A stretch of DNA of 64,000 nt. Origin: Solen grandis. Taxonomy: Eukaryota > Mollusca > Bivalvia > Adapedonta > Solenidae. A model generated the notes under the pieces. That model ran no database searches. It was given only the letters and a program-made list of their open reading frames with translations, and had not been told where the DNA came from. The stretch lies in NCBI GenBank assembly GCA_021229015.1, contig CM037788.1, forward strand, positions 47,035,520 through 47,099,519. Direction: 5' to 3'. The position numbers and the translations under genes were made by a program. How positions within the stretch are numbered: position 1 is the first letter of the stretch; each line of letters opens with the position of its first letter. This document shows positions 31,779 to 43,223 of the stretch, in pieces.

Positions 31779-34245
31779 AATCAACGTCAACATTAAAGAA
31801 TTATGGAATATAATTTCCAAATGATAATAATCTATGTAGAAAATAATAATTCAAGTCCTAATTAAACTGTTGACGTTTTACCCTTTAGTCAACTTGTTCA
31901 AAATCAACTCAAACATATCTCATCATGACTGAAGAAGAAGACTGGTGATCTAGATAGAGGACATGTGTTTGTTTAGAGTGGATATACAACAAGATACAGG
32001 ATACAAGATGTTTTATTGTTAATAAAGGCCACCGACCCACAATACATCATGATATAATTTAAAAAATACAGAGTTGCGATTTTCAAACCATCTTTTACCA
32101 TGATAATGAAATTATGACATAGTGGTTGTTTACAACAGGTAAATACTCAAGTAAAATATTAAAGTATAAATGTAGTATAAACTTAAGTACTTTACTATAG
32201 TTAACAATAACAAGGCATAAGCAGTTTAACTCCTAGCAGTGTCATTATCTAAACTTTCTAATACTGTATGTTGTTTGTGACATAAGTCGCCAATTTCTTG
32301 ATTGTAATAATACTTTCACTGTTAAACAAAATTTGCAAATTAATTAAATTTGTACCGCCATTTTACCAACTGAATAACAGATCTTGTCTAATAAAGCTTA
32401 ATGCATTTGAAAATACATGAAATCCATCCTCTATAATCTGGGTATTAAGAATGCTCGTATATCTTATCTCGAAGAGAAACAATATTAATATTTTCACTCG
32501 CGCTCGTGAAACTGTTAAAATTGTATCCTGGAGTATCCAGTTCTCGCCAGTATAATTAGTTATAGCAAAAAAAAATAACAAAACAATCCCTCACATTTAT
32601 ATCAAATATATCATCAAATGCAACAAAATCTTCCCATTTACTAAATTGAACGAAAAAAAAATCAAAACCGAACAACAATCAAAAATATTATATCCAAAAT
32701 TGCGTCTTGAATTCTCGACAGTGAACTCAAATTGAGTCTGTAACGAGTATGGTGCACATTTAAAGATAAAAACTATTAACAACAGTTACAATGAAGTTCT
32801 GTATTCTTCCTAACAGCACGGATTGGTGTGCAAAATTAAGATAATCCAAATGAGAACAAGACACACTGTGTCCATTTTATTATCGTGCCCTCCAAGTTTT
32901 GTAACTGGGGATACAATGCTATTTTTCCTTAACTTTGTATCCTTTCATTTAGAGAGTCCCTGCAATTTTGGGGATACATGGCTAAATTTGGGGGTATCGA
33001 GATGATATATCCTCCATATGCTCTAAAAACGTTTTTTTTTATCTCATGTTAACAGCTGACGAAAAGATGGAAATATTTTGCGTATTCAATAAATATAGCA
33101 TATACATGTATTGCATTTTATCGAATATACTGAGACGACCCCTCAATTCTAAGAGCATGTGCTCGCATTTTGGTCCATTTGATTAACAGATTATTCGAAA
33201 ATATCACGGTGTCATACCTTTTTGCTGGTTTGTTTGGTTTAATGGGTCCTTTACCTTTGATTCTACAAAGGGTTATTGATAAAATTAATTGTATATTGTT
33301 ATTTATTAGCAGAATTGTTCTCCGTACTTCAATATGTAGTATCGCAGCATCCCTGTCTACCGGATATTAAACATTTGGTATACTTTGTACTTTTCGTTAT
33401 ATGCTCTTGGTAGGGCTTCGGCCAATCGTGACGTTCCTTGTAAGACCGCGTTCGTGGAAACCAATCAAATTGCAGTATTTCAGACCCTTCACGAACGCGA
33501 TATATATAAACAAAGTATGCTGAGGGTCTGTAAGAAGTGGTCAGTCTCTAGATTTGTTTTGAATGAACCCTGGTGGTTTGTGTGTTCTGGGCTATCTGAT
33601 TGTAGATACGTTTTATGAGACGTCATTACAATATATATTTAGACTAGATCTAGCCGATTCAGAAATTAATAATCAGATTTATTAAGGATCTCAGTAGTAG
33701 ATACTTGTAGACTTAGTAGTACATCTTCTGGCAGAAGATAGCCCAGAGTAAGAGACCACCTTTGCCACTTCTTCCACTCTCCTCTCTTCTCACTCCCTTT
33801 AATTGTCTATGTTCCGCAGTATGTCCGTTATGTTTATATATATATGCTTCTATATTATTTCTATTTGTTTTTCACTATTAAACCACGTTTAGTTAAACCG
33901 AACTTCTCTCTGTCGTTCTTTTCATTTCCAAAGCCTCGGTTCGATCGTTAGAGATTTGATATTCAAAGTATGGTACCCTCTGTCTGTAAGCAAACGATTG
34001 TTATTGTTTTTGTTTGTATTAATGGCTATAAACTTAATGAGTTAAAAACTGCATTAAATGTGTATGTTTTGCCCTATCACTATATTGCACAACAAAGGCG
34101 AATACGGCAATTCATAAATTGTCATTGCATGTGACCGTGTTGTACCATGCCACTTTTCTACGGTCTGAGGGTTACCATCACAGTTAGGCAGCTCTTTATC
34201 TCTTTCATGGAAAGTAAAAATGACAGAAAACTTAAGATGGGAAGA
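31779..34245. other. Intergenic sequence; possible LTR-like block at 33400-33990
   Basis: 33400-33990 has a TATA-like GCGATATATATAAAC, pyrimidine-rich CTTCTTCCACTCTCCTC and ATTAAA followed by CTTCTCTCTGTCG, which together look like U3-R-U5 of an LTR, but no TG...CA boundary, primer site or partner LTR was found. The rest shows no gene. Confidence 0.3.
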
Positions 34246-34280
34246 ACCAACCAACCAACCAACCAACCAAAACAAACAAG
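34246..34280 (+). repeat. (CCAA)n tail
   Basis: CCAACCAACCAACCAACC followed by AAAACAAACAAG, like the SINE tail at 31750-31778 but without a recognisable body. Confidence 0.8.
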
Positions 34281-35864
34281 TACATGTGTATAGGTGAAAC
34301 AAATATGTTTCTAAGTTTAGACTGTGGCCGTTAACAAATCCGGGCATTATAATCATGCAGAAGTAATTGTGCGACCGTATCAAAAGAAAAGGGTTTTGTT
34401 ATTTGTTTTTCATACCCGATATCTGTGAAAAAGTTTAACATAATTTATATAATAATTTGTGAGGAATGGTGTGTCAGTCAACAAGTTCTCGCAAAATATC
34501 TTTAACTAATGCATAGGGGAAGGCCATCGGCGATGTGGAAATAGACAAAATTTCTAAAATTTCTACTCTAAGTTTGTGGGAAAAAATAAACCAGAAAAAT
34601 CAAAGGACTGATAGTCCTAATGCTGGGTTAAGCATAAACTGGAACAGTAAAGGAGAAAATGTGGCTTGTAATTTGGCACCATTTATCTATTTCCCTGCGT
34701 GCGTGAATGCTGCACTTCACTGGAATGCACCAGCTTTTCAACCGTCGTCGAAATTTCGGCGAATATACGGGTATCGGAACTTTGTTGCCGAAAGATCATC
34801 TAATATTCGCCGCAGATTGAAATATGTCCCTGAAGGTTCCCCGATACTTTGACAAGATATCACCGACGCTTCGGGGATGCCTTTGGGAAAATATTTCGGC
34901 TCTGGAAGCTCCGGGAAAGCCCCCGGTCTGTTTTTTCCCGACAAAACGTTGGAAACACATCTTTAAACATTTACTCAACGGCACTCTTTTGGGCTACAAA
35001 ATGACCCTACTACTTAGTTCAGCCATACGGACAAACAGACAGGTACTCGGAATAAAACCAAAATGGCGCTAGTAGACTTATAAAAAATAAACAAACCCGG
35101 TGTAAGATTTTATATTGAATAATCATTCATTCATACACCGTATCGCAGACTTATTTTTTAATATTTCAGTGCGATTCTAATAACTGAAATTGTCTCGAGT
35201 TAGAAACATTTTCAATCAGAACTTTACATAAAAAACAAATACCTGTCACTATACTTCAAATTCACCCCCAAAAATATTAAAAGAAAAATGAATATACGGG
35301 CGACGGCTGTCTGTATGATTTATTTAACACCAATATTCCAAGACAACAATATTCCAAGACAATTCATACCACACATACGTTCACAGGTTTTGACATGGCT
35401 ATTTGGATGTACCAGTCCCTGTGGTCTAGCAAGTACTTGCAACGTCTGCCTAGTAAACAATCTATCATCAATTTCATCTACGACCAGTTGTCTTATTGCC
35501 AATAGATTAGAACTTTTATACTTGGCGGAGTGTAGTTCAAGGGCTAACTGGCGCCGCTTCGTGATAATGTGGCTTAATAAATGGCATCAGAAAAACCAGA
35601 CTCAGGTGCAAATGTAAGCCTTTCCAAACAAACGACCTGTGAAAATGCGACCAGTGTTATCAATATGTAAATCATAATTATCCGCATCTTCTAGTGCAGC
35701 GCCAATAGCCAGTCACCGCGAGGAGTAAACAGAAATTTGGTAAATTAAAAAGATAAAGATATAATTTTGTTCTGGCCCTTCTCAGCAAGAAAATCCTGGG
35801 TCTGAGTGAAATCACGGTCTCCCGGAGTTTGTTTCAAATAAGTAATTATAGGCCAATGTGACTT
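34281..35864. other. Intergenic sequence without recognised genes
   Basis: 34735-34960 is locally GC-richer, with recurring TTTCGGC and CGGGGA pieces. The ORF at 35288-35617 (109 residues) has no recognisable family. Confidence 0.4.
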
Positions 35865-35956
35865 GTTGTGGTATCATTCCACATGTCTACGGCAAGATAC
35901 TACAGTTTGGCAGTACTCTATTTCTAGATGATACTATCGATGGAACAAACAAACAG
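35865..35956 (+). repeat. SINE fragment
   Basis: TGTGGTATCATTCCACATGT and CTACGGCAAGATACTACAG match the body of the SINE at 31485-31778. Confidence 0.7.
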
Positions 35957-36429
35957 GCCTCCGTCTGACAGTATGTAAGCGTGGTTGCCCTTGAAATTCT
36001 TATTTTGTATACATGTGTCCTGGCTGTGAATAAGTGCAGCGTAAAGTGTAGTAAATATCATACATAATTATTTATGTCTTGTGGTATAAAAATACTGTCT
36101 CGTACACGGCAATCAACTTTCACCGGAATAGAAAGCATAGCTATCTCAATGAGATGCATTAGCTAAAATACTTCCGCGTTAACAATCCTCGCGCATGGTA
36201 ATTGAAATATTGTCAAGTGATATTTCCTGACGTAAGTTTCAGTTTAAAACATTCGCTATTCATTTTTTTTTTGTAATCGAAGACTTCTCGAAATTTTTAA
36301 GGGCGGAATGCACATGATAGTATGAGTGTGACGCTGAAAGTGCAATTCAAAGGGTTAGGGTGTTCATTTATCTTGTAAACATATTTTATATTTTTAAAGT
36401 ATAGTCAAAGAATACTTGTTTTAAAGAGC

Positions 36430-36437
36430 AAAATGAA

Positions 36438-36472
<35 letters not shown>

Positions 36473-36510
36473 AATAAAAAAATAAAAATAAGAAAAAAAA
36501 AAATAAAATT
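36430..36510 (+). repeat. (AAAT)n microsatellite
   Basis: About ten AATA units followed by A-rich sequence. Confidence 0.95.
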
Positions 36511-37174
36511 CGAATTGTACATGTACTGCATTTTGCCCCCAAAACCTTATCAGTTTCTTTCGTTCTTTAATTTACGTATGGTACATGTTAAATAATTAAT
36601 TGATATTTTTGTAAAGGAAATTTAACGAAGTCCCTCAGAATCATTTCGGACTCGCTACCCAACCTTGAGACGCATGTAGATAGCATATTGACTGACCAGT
36701 CTTTCGATCCTTGCTATCATGCATATCTGCAAAAGTTCATTTTACTTTAAAGAGTGGTAAATTATAATTGTTTTCTTTTAAATGAAATTGTTTTTAATAT
36801 TGTGATCTAAATTCACAATATCGGTTCTGTTAAAAAAGGAAACCCAAAAAGTGGCGAAGAACACCCTTATTTTCTAGTTCGACGCAGTTTTTAGAAGCGA
36901 AAGCTTCTAAAGTCAGATAGTGGATTTTCTATTACAATCACATTACCGCCACTTATCTATACATTCGCGTTGAAAAATAGTACCACTGGTTGTAGAAGTC
37001 AACATTGCAGTTTTGATAAAAAAAAAGATATATTGCAGGATTTTGAAAGCATTGGGTATAATCACAAGTTCTGTGCAAATAAAACTGTAAAAGAAACAAG
37101 TTTATAATTCAGTGTTCGTCAGCAGCTTCATTCATTAAACTAACTATAATTAACATTATTTGCACCCCAAATTT
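36511..37174. other. Intergenic sequence
   Basis: Nothing recognised. Confidence 0.4.
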
Positions 37175-37262
37175 ACGGCTGCAGAATTAGCTCAAATGGT
37201 AAGAGCGTCGTTCAGTATTTTGTTCTTTCAAGGGGTCGTGTTTTCTAGTCCAGTTGAGATCT
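37175..37262 (+). repeat. Degenerate tRNA-like sequence
   Basis: GAATTAGCTCAAATGGTAAG fits box A. The box B position (GTGTTTTCTAGTCC) is degenerate. A poly-T run follows at 37265. Confidence 0.4.
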
Positions 37263-37397
37263 TCTTTTTTTTTTTTTTTTTGTTATACTTATTTTTTTGT
37301 TATATATTCTTGGGTTATATTTTTAGATTTTTTAATTACAGTTTTTATGCTTCCATTATTTTGCGTTTGTTAACCCTTTGATTTAAATCATAGACCA

Positions 37398-37485
37398 CAG
37401 GACCCTGATATTCAGTCAAAAAAATCGACCTCTCTATATATAAATTATTTATAGAGAGGTGGATTTTTCTAATATGAAGGTCCTG
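37398..37485. repeat. Fold-back with arms of about 37 bp
   Basis: CAGGACCCTGATATTCAG pairs with TAATATGAAGGTCCTG, and the inner stem ATCGACCTCTCTATA pairs with TATAGAGAGGTGGAT. The top of the stem is AT-rich. Confidence 0.8.
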
Positions 37486-37780
37486 CGCATAGACCTGTTT
37501 GGTTATAAGGTCAAAACAGTAAAAAAAATGTAAGCCGTCAATTGAAACATTTTGTTTTTAATCTTTTCTTGTTAGAGTCTCAAATGACTATAATGTCTCT
37601 AGTCGCATCTGTGTGTCATAACTCAGAAAGTACTTTAGGGATTGAGTTTATACTTTATACAATGGTCAAACTTTACTTACCAAGAACAATAACTCTACCT
37701 TGCTTCATCTCTTTTACCTTATTGTATGGTGAAATTATGTTGTGTTTTTTTAGAAAACAATTGAAGGCGTGGATATCATT
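37486..37780. other. Intergenic sequence
   Basis: The ORF at 37542-37799 has no family resemblance; TAACTCAGAAAGTACTTTAGG is a phrase of dispersed bivalve-type repeats. Confidence 0.35.
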
Positions 37781-38002
37781 CTTTGACTTGACTATTTGAG
37801 TTTACCGTCGCTTCAATAGTATATCAGTAACATAGCGACGTCCAGCTAATTACAGATGGAGGAAGACCCCGAATGCACGGGTGCCACGACCTACCGCAAG
37901 CCAGCTGAAATTCCGAATGACCCTGCCGGGATTCGAACCCACGCGGTGAAGGGCTGAGTGAGTATTAATGTCAGAGACTTTACCCTCTCGGCCACGGAGA
38001 AG
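37781..38002 (-). repeat. tRNA-derived SINE, family 2
   Basis: On the minus strand: GTGGCCGAGAGGGTAAAG (box A), GGGTTCGAATCCCGGCAGGG (box B), body with GCATTCGGGGTCTTCCTCC and the 3' end GGTAAACTCAAATAGTCAAG. A second copy is at 45973-46157. Confidence 0.8.
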
Positions 38003-38239
38003 GTCATGTTTGTTTAATTTGACAGAGACTAATAAATAAAATAATCTATCTTACTTGATCAACGGTAAAACCTATCCGTTGATTGACCAACTAGAGTACT
38101 TCCAGTGGAATTTCAACACAAAACAATCTAAGAATTTTGCATTTTGAATGACGACGTTTCACCAAATAACTTTCTGTAGTTCGAATGAGTATCCATGTTT
38201 CACTTTTATCTGAGTGTGAATTAAAACAAAAGAGGGCCA

Positions 38240-38710
38240 TAGAGTAAAAGGTTACCCAAGGAACATCTGTACTTAAACATTTTGAAATCTGACCGGTAGT
38301 TTTGAAGGAGATGGTTTAAAATTTTTCATATATTTTCTTTCCGTTACCATGGCAACCAGAGTTCTACATGGATCATGTTTATTTTAGCAATTTTTGTGAA
38401 GGTTCCCCCAAGAATATCCCTGCTAAGTTTAATCAAATTCTGTCCAGCGGTTTCAGAGGAGATGTCGTTTAAATTTTCACTAAATACATATAAGGCAAAT
38501 TAGCCATATTTTTTACGGATCCAAAAGACTTTAGCAATCTTAGTAGAGAGTTACCCAAGGAACATCTGTACAAAAATATTTTGAAATCTGGCCAGTAGTT
38601 TTGAAGGAGATGATTTTGATTTTTTTTTCTTTCCGTTGCCATGGCAACCAGAGTTCTACTTTTGTGAAGGATCACCCAAGGATCATCCCTGCCAAGTTTA
38701 ATCAAAGACC
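38240..38710 (+). repeat. Dispersed repeat, internally duplicated (family of 54427-55116)
   Basis: Two tandem blocks of GGAACATCTGTAC ... GTTTTGAAGGAGATG ... CATGGCAACCAGAGTTCTAC ... TTTAATCAAA. The ends of the family are missing here. Confidence 0.8.
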
Positions 38711-39640
38711 TAAACTCAAAGATAAGAAACTCGGCGAAATACCGTATATTCTCGTGTCAGAACGAGAGTGGGCAGTTGTATTCCGTGGAATATCCAGTTC
38801 TGTGTTAATAAGCGATAGCAACAACGATTCGTCATTTTTGTCTGGCTGTATAATATTTAACTAAAAAAATTTACTATGGTGTTTTTTGTCCTTTCCTTTG
38901 GTCCTTTTAACATTTATTTATGCCACCGCACCGATAGATCGGTGCATATTGTGTTGGTCTATCTGTCTGTTTGTCTGACGTCTGCATGTCTGTCACAAAA
39001 CTTAACATTGACCATAACACGGAAATCCTTCCACCTACAGCCTTCAAACTTAACAGGTGCATTCACCTTGATAAGCTCTATCAGCCAGGTACCCTGACCT
39101 TCATCAAATGACCTTGAACCCTAAGGTCTAAGGCCCTTGCGGAGCATTCGAACTTAGCGCTTGTTAAAAATATAAAGATAACCATTGTAATAGAAAAAAT
39201 ACCGTTACTCACATGGGTAAAAACGTGGCTGAAATAAAATAATAGTTAAACTTGTAAAGTACTTAATGATTGCAGTCATTTTTAAACAGCTAATAATGAC
39301 AACGTCGAATACAGTGCCCCCCCCCCCCCCCCCCCAAAAAAAAAAGATTATGACTAGAGTTGACAATTGTATGGGTCATCAAACTCCAGGCAAATTGTCA
39401 AATCTAAGAACTAAAATGGACATCCTGTTAAAAAAAAGAGACAGATCAACACTGTAAAATCAGGGGAGAGCGGAGAGATTCATTCGACCGTAGCGTTTGT
39501 TACACAAAATAATCCACAATAATGCAAATTTTGTTTAGATTATACGGGTACTAGTGTCTATACGATAATTTTAATGACTTAGAGCACTTTTGTTTTTTTT
39601 TAATAGAAAATAATCCCATAAAAATAAATATATGCTACTT
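38711..39640. other. Intergenic sequence with simple repeats
   Basis: C19 followed by A10 lies at 39317-39345. No gene is seen. Confidence 0.5.
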
Positions 39641-39908
39641 TGTTTGATTGTTGGGTCTAACGACCCACCGACGATATTAAAATCATTTCGAAACTATGTC
39701 TGCTTGAGACAGATGCAGTGTTGTCACACTTCAGCATCACGCTGTTGACACCTAGTCACATTATTGTGACACCGGGTAAACCATTCCTGGAAATACCCTT
39801 ATATGATGAGTGTCAAGCAAGGGATCTCAATTTTTTACGACTTTGGTATGTCACGACCGGGTATCGAACCCACAACTTTTCGATTCCAGGGCGGACGCTC
39901 TAACCATT
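39641..39908 (-). repeat. tRNA-derived SINE, family 1 (diverged)
   Basis: On the minus strand: TGGTTAGAGCGTCC (box A), GGGTTCGATACCCGGTCG (box B), body with TTTACCCGGTGTCACAATAATG, ending GTTAGACCCAACAATCAAAC. It has the same layout as 31485-31778. Confidence 0.75.
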
Positions 39909-40184
39909 TAAATACTAGTAAATAAATAAAGTAACTCCCTACAAAAATGATTGCCTTTATTAAGAGGAAAAATACATCAAAAAATATTGCGGCAGTACAA
40001 ACATAAACGCTGGAGCATACTTTTCACATTAGTCATAAAGGCTTTATTTGCCGAAATATTAGCAAAGATTATCTTTTTTCATTAATTGAACTATTTCCTT
40101 CCTGGAGTCCTTAATCAATCATTAAGACCTTATATTGATTACTCTCGGATTTAAACAGTCATTATTTTACTTAATGTATCCACC

Positions 40185-40364
40185 GTATGCAACCAGTTGC
40201 AACCACGTTCTTCACGTGCACCTTATGCTGAAGATAATCATCGTAGGTTTGCGAATGGCGTCGGAACATAACTCCGTGCTAGTACTTCAGTACAAGCGCA
40301 CCGGCTTTTCCTCACAATATCGTGGCGGCGCCGAGGGTATACGAGATTTCCTTCACACGCTCAT
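40185..40364 (+). other. Candidate 5' non-coding exon of the proline iminopeptidase-like gene
   Basis: A GC-richer block ends at CGCTCAT followed by the splice donor GTGAGT (40365-40370). Joined to the acceptor at 40802 none of the frames gives an ATG-initiated fusion in the downstream frame, so it would be 5' untranslated. It is followed by 40375-40490, a fragment of the dispersed repeat seen at 54427-55116. Confidence 0.35.
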
Positions 40365-40802
40365 GTGAGTTTTAGGTCTTTGGTTTAATCAAATTATGTC
40401 AGAGGTTTCAGCGGAGATGTCGTTTAAAGCAAATTGTTGACGACACACGACTGACGACGGACGGTGACGGACGAAGGGTGATCACAAAAGCCCACCCAAA
40501 GCATTGAAGATATAATTAGTTGCTGAAAAGTTACCTCCCTTTCGTCAAATGACTGAAAGGTTAAAAAGTGGGTAGGTAGGCGTATTGACAATATCTTTGG
40601 TTCATTCTTTACGTTTAATAAATTGATTATCAAATGTGAAAGCTTAATATATTTGCTATGAATTAGTATCCTATGATTTGATTTTGTATCGAAAAGCCAC
40701 GGTTGTTGTTCGCTTGTGTAAAATAATAGCTCGATCTAATAAATTCAAATTGAACCTTATTTTACGACTGATTTCAATTGATATAACTTGCTGACAATTC
40801 AG

Positions 40803-40947
40803 GTGTGGCCAGAGAAAAGATGACAGAGAGAACACAGCTGTATCCGGACATTGAGCCATATGACACGGGCATGTTACGGGTGTCCGATCTACACCAGCTG
40901 TACTATGAGCAGTGTGGAAACCAACAAGGAAACCCTGTTATCTACCT
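40803..40947 (+). CDS. Proline iminopeptidase-like alpha/beta hydrolase, first coding exon
   Basis: The acceptor TTCAG at 40798-40802 and the donor GTAGGT at 40948 bound the exon. From the ATG at 40820 it encodes 42 codons plus two bases. The start (LYPDIEPYDTGMLRVSD, then LYYEQCGN) is the conserved N terminus of peptidase family S33 prolyl aminopeptidases (L-Y-P-x-I-x-P-Y-x-x-G-x-L-x-V), enzymes that remove N-terminal proline from peptides. The ATG at 40820 is the usual position for bacterial-type members. The donor interrupts the codon before the HGGPGG motif, which resumes in the next exon. A bacterial-type enzyme carrying introns argues for an established eukaryotic gene. Confidence 0.85.
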
Positions 40948-41140
40948 GTAGGTCAGATGAACAATGCCTTTGATGTAGTGGTCTGAGTCACGTTACATTT
41001 CACCTGATTCTATAGATCTTATGTACATAATTTTATTCACAACACACTTGCTGTTATTTATTATATCTTTGTATACTGTGACTTTTCTTTGTTTACATTT
41101 TACAAAAAAAAGTACATTCAAATGAATGCCATGCCTGCAT

Positions 41141-41303
41141 GGGGGGGGGGGGGGGGGCTTATCAAGGTGCATGCACTTGTGAAGTTTTTGGAGGCTGTAG
41201 GTGGAAGGATTTCTATGTTATGGTCAAGGTTAAAGTTTTGTGAGAAACAGACAGACCAAAGAACAATTTTCCCCCTGATCAATCAATTGGGGGGGGGGGG
41301 GGG
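41141..41303 (+). repeat. Two poly-G runs in the intron
   Basis: G runs of about 17 and 16 bases lie at 41141-41157 and 41289-41303, about 150 bases apart. Confidence 0.9.
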
Positions 41304-41683
41304 ATAAAAAAAATAAATGGGTGAAGGGACTTTTCTTTCAGAAAAAAAATCTCAAATATTCCAAAGCCATTTGATAGTGTTTTACTGAGATATTCTAGCT
41401 GTTTTTCCCTGCCCAGCAAATATTTTCTCACAATTATAAACTACTCAAGAAATAAAAATGTCAAATTACTATAGGTTTCACATCATCATGGTCATAATTG
41501 AGTCCTCATCATCTTTACTGTACTTATAAGTTAGTCCTAATAGGGACTGTCATACAATACAGACACAAGTTAGATGGTTTGACTTATACTGAGGTTCTCC
41601 TTTGTACATATGCAATTTCATGATCTGAAGCTTCTTTATCTTTCACATTCATCCATATCAATGCAGAATTGTCTTCTCTTCAG

Positions 41684-41807
41684 GCATGGTGGACCAGGGG
41701 GATGTACTGGTCCAGGGGATCGTACGTTCTTCGACCCAGCCGTGTACCGCATTATTCTGATGGACCAGAGAGGGGCCGGCAAGTCGACTCCTCCTGCAGA
41801 ACTCAGG
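41684..41807 (+). CDS. Proline iminopeptidase-like alpha/beta hydrolase, second coding exon
   Basis: Acceptor TTCTCTTCAG (41674-41683), donor GTAGGT (41808). It completes the split Leu codon and gives 41 residues containing HGGPGG (oxyanion hole), FFDPAVYRIILMDQRGAGKS and TPPAEL, all diagnostic of family S33 proline iminopeptidases (D-Q-R-G-x-G-x-S-x-P). The phase match with the first exon is exact. The catalytic GGSWG nucleophile elbow and the later Asp and His are in exons I could not find between here and the assembly gap at 42277 or, by eye, further right. The gene is therefore incomplete in this window, perhaps because an element insertion or the gap separates the rest. Confidence 0.88.
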
Positions 41808-42276
41808 GTAGGTTGCTGTCTTCCTATCAGAAAAGCTCTGAGTACTTATCCCTTATTTGCTCACTCCACAATTCATTGCAACACCTTTGTGGTGTAGGAA
41901 ATTATTGAAAGCTGCATAAGATCTTATGTTCAGTTCTTCTCTTTTGCTAAGTAAAATTTTTTCAGTTGTGATTTTAGTTCACTTGACCATTTTCTTCTGG
42001 GAAATTTTCAGTTCAGTTGTGGAACTTGAATTATCAGAAATAAATAATAAGAAAAAACATGTCTGATAATGCTATAATAAGTTCATTTGTAAATCATAGG
42101 TCATAAAAGTTAAAGGTAACATTTATGACGATAGAAATGCAACAATCTAAACAAAAGTTGGGATGTATGTTTTATACCTAGAACCTTTGCAATATTTTAT
42201 TACAGCCGATGTAGGTCTGGAGTCATTGGCCTTGAAATGTCAGAAAAATGAAAAGAAAATGCTTCATTTAATACTC
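41808..42276 (+). other. Intron 2 of the hydrolase gene up to the gap
   Basis: AT-rich; no exon with hydrolase motifs is seen. Confidence 0.5.
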
Positions 42277-42376
42277 NNNNNNNNNNNNNNNNNNNNNNNN
42301 NNNNNNNNNNNNNNNNNNNNNNNNNNNNNNNNNNNNNNNNNNNNNNNNNNNNNNNNNNNNNNNNNNNNNNNNNNNN
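42277..42376. other. Assembly gap (100 N)
   Basis: Exactly 100 N, the usual placeholder for a gap of unknown length. It abuts the left side of a second Polinton right end. Confidence 0.98.
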
Positions 42377-42446
42377 CAATGCTATCCAACTCAGGTCAAG
42401 GTTAAACTTGAATCATTAAATCATTGAATAGAAATAACGTTCTCTG

Positions 42447-42499
42447 ATTGGTGTACGCTAACAGAAGAAAGTAGGTCAATCCGCCTCAAGTCTATAAAA
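42447..42499 (+). promoter_or_regulatory. CCAAT and TATA boxes of the second cassette
   Basis: ATTGG at 42447-42451 and TATAAAA at 42493-42499, 44 bases before the ATG at 42543. The same elements in the same order precede the different gene at 7859. Confidence 0.7.
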
Positions 42500-42542
42500 G
42501 CGCACCGCATCAAGCATTCGGTCATATTCTCGCTGCAAAACC

Positions 42543-42782
42543 ATGGAAGAAATTCAGCAACTGATTGAATTTGTCCACGAATTGATGGGGTTGATCGAAC
42601 GACAACGCAATGAGTGGAGACAACAGCAAGACCATATTGCAGAATACCATCTGCTTTTGTCAAACATGGTACATCAGATGATATTGAGACAACAGAAGAT
42701 GCAACACGATGAATATGATGCCTATATGCTCATGGAACATCAGGAGATGTTGAGACAACAGCAACAAGATGAAGATAATTAA
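42543..42782 (+). CDS. Coiled-coil 79-residue cassette protein
   Basis: It starts at ATG 42543 (CCATGG context), 44 bases after the TATA box. I recognise no family. The whole protein is a highly charged, Gln-rich helix with heptad-like hydrophobics (IQQLIEFVHELMGLI, then HLLLSNMVHQMI) and a repeated E-M-L-R-Q-Q-Q type end, so it should form a coiled coil. It sits in the slot occupied at 7859-8197 by an unrelated acidic protein, between the same promoter and the same 3' end. The ORF is intact and has proper promoter spacing and a histone-type 3' end, so it is probably expressed when the element is active. Confidence 0.65.
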   Translation: MEEIQQLIEFVHELMGLIERQRNEWRQQQDHIAEYHLLLSNMVHQMILRQQKMQHDEYDAYMLMEHQEMLRQQQQDEDN

Positions 42783-42837
42783 CCGAAACCAAGCACGATG
42801 AGAACGAAGTCACTGAAATCTAAAGAAGAAACAAAAC

Positions 42838-42853
42838 GGCCCTTTTCAGGGCC
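42838..42853 (+). terminator. Histone-type mRNA 3' stem-loop
   Basis: GGCCCTTTTCAGGGCC with AACCCA after it, 56 bases past the stop at 42782. It is identical to the one at 8247-8262, including the CTCGAAAGGA downstream element. AATAAA follows at 42938-42943. Confidence 0.85.
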
Positions 42854-43223
42854 AACCCAAATGTCTCGAAAGGACATTTTGCAATTGTCAATCCCCCTTT
42901 AACTTACATAACGTTAAGAAGTGGTCCTCCTTTAAGAAATAAAACATGACGTCAACATGACAATATTGCGTCATTCGAATGTTTGGTATGCATACTCTAT
43001 CCGATCTTAAGTCATCCTAGTTAGATCTAACAGGTAGGACATGTTTTTTTATTACATACGGTACCATAAATCTGTTTTCGTATATAGTACCATTCGGTAC
43101 TATAGTATAGATTCGGTACCATAAAAAAAAAAATAAAAAAAAAAATAAAAATTATGGTACCACGGTACCATAAGTACAAAAAAATTATGGTACCACGGTA
43201 CCACAGTGCCACCCTTCACTACT

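Larger units (their letters stand above)
42377..43223 (+). mobile_element. Second copy of the Polinton right end
   Basis: 42377-42490 matches 7701-7800 (promoter) and 42826-43223 matches 8233-8622 (stem-loop, poly(A) signal, GGTACC units, terminus). The last shared bases are GTGCCACCCTTCACTACT at both sites. The orientation is the same, so the body of this element would lie to the left, inside the gap. The A-rich run at 43124-43151 is longer here and an extra pair of GGTACCACGGTACCA units is present. Confidence 0.85.

Noticed and set aside
33400..33990. Possible solo LTR
   Set aside because: TATA-like, pyrimidine-rich and ATTAAA features fit, but no terminal TG/CA, target duplication, primer site or second copy could be found.
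35288..35617. 109-codon ORF
   Set aside because: No family resemblance, no promoter or splice evidence; consistent with chance in this composition.
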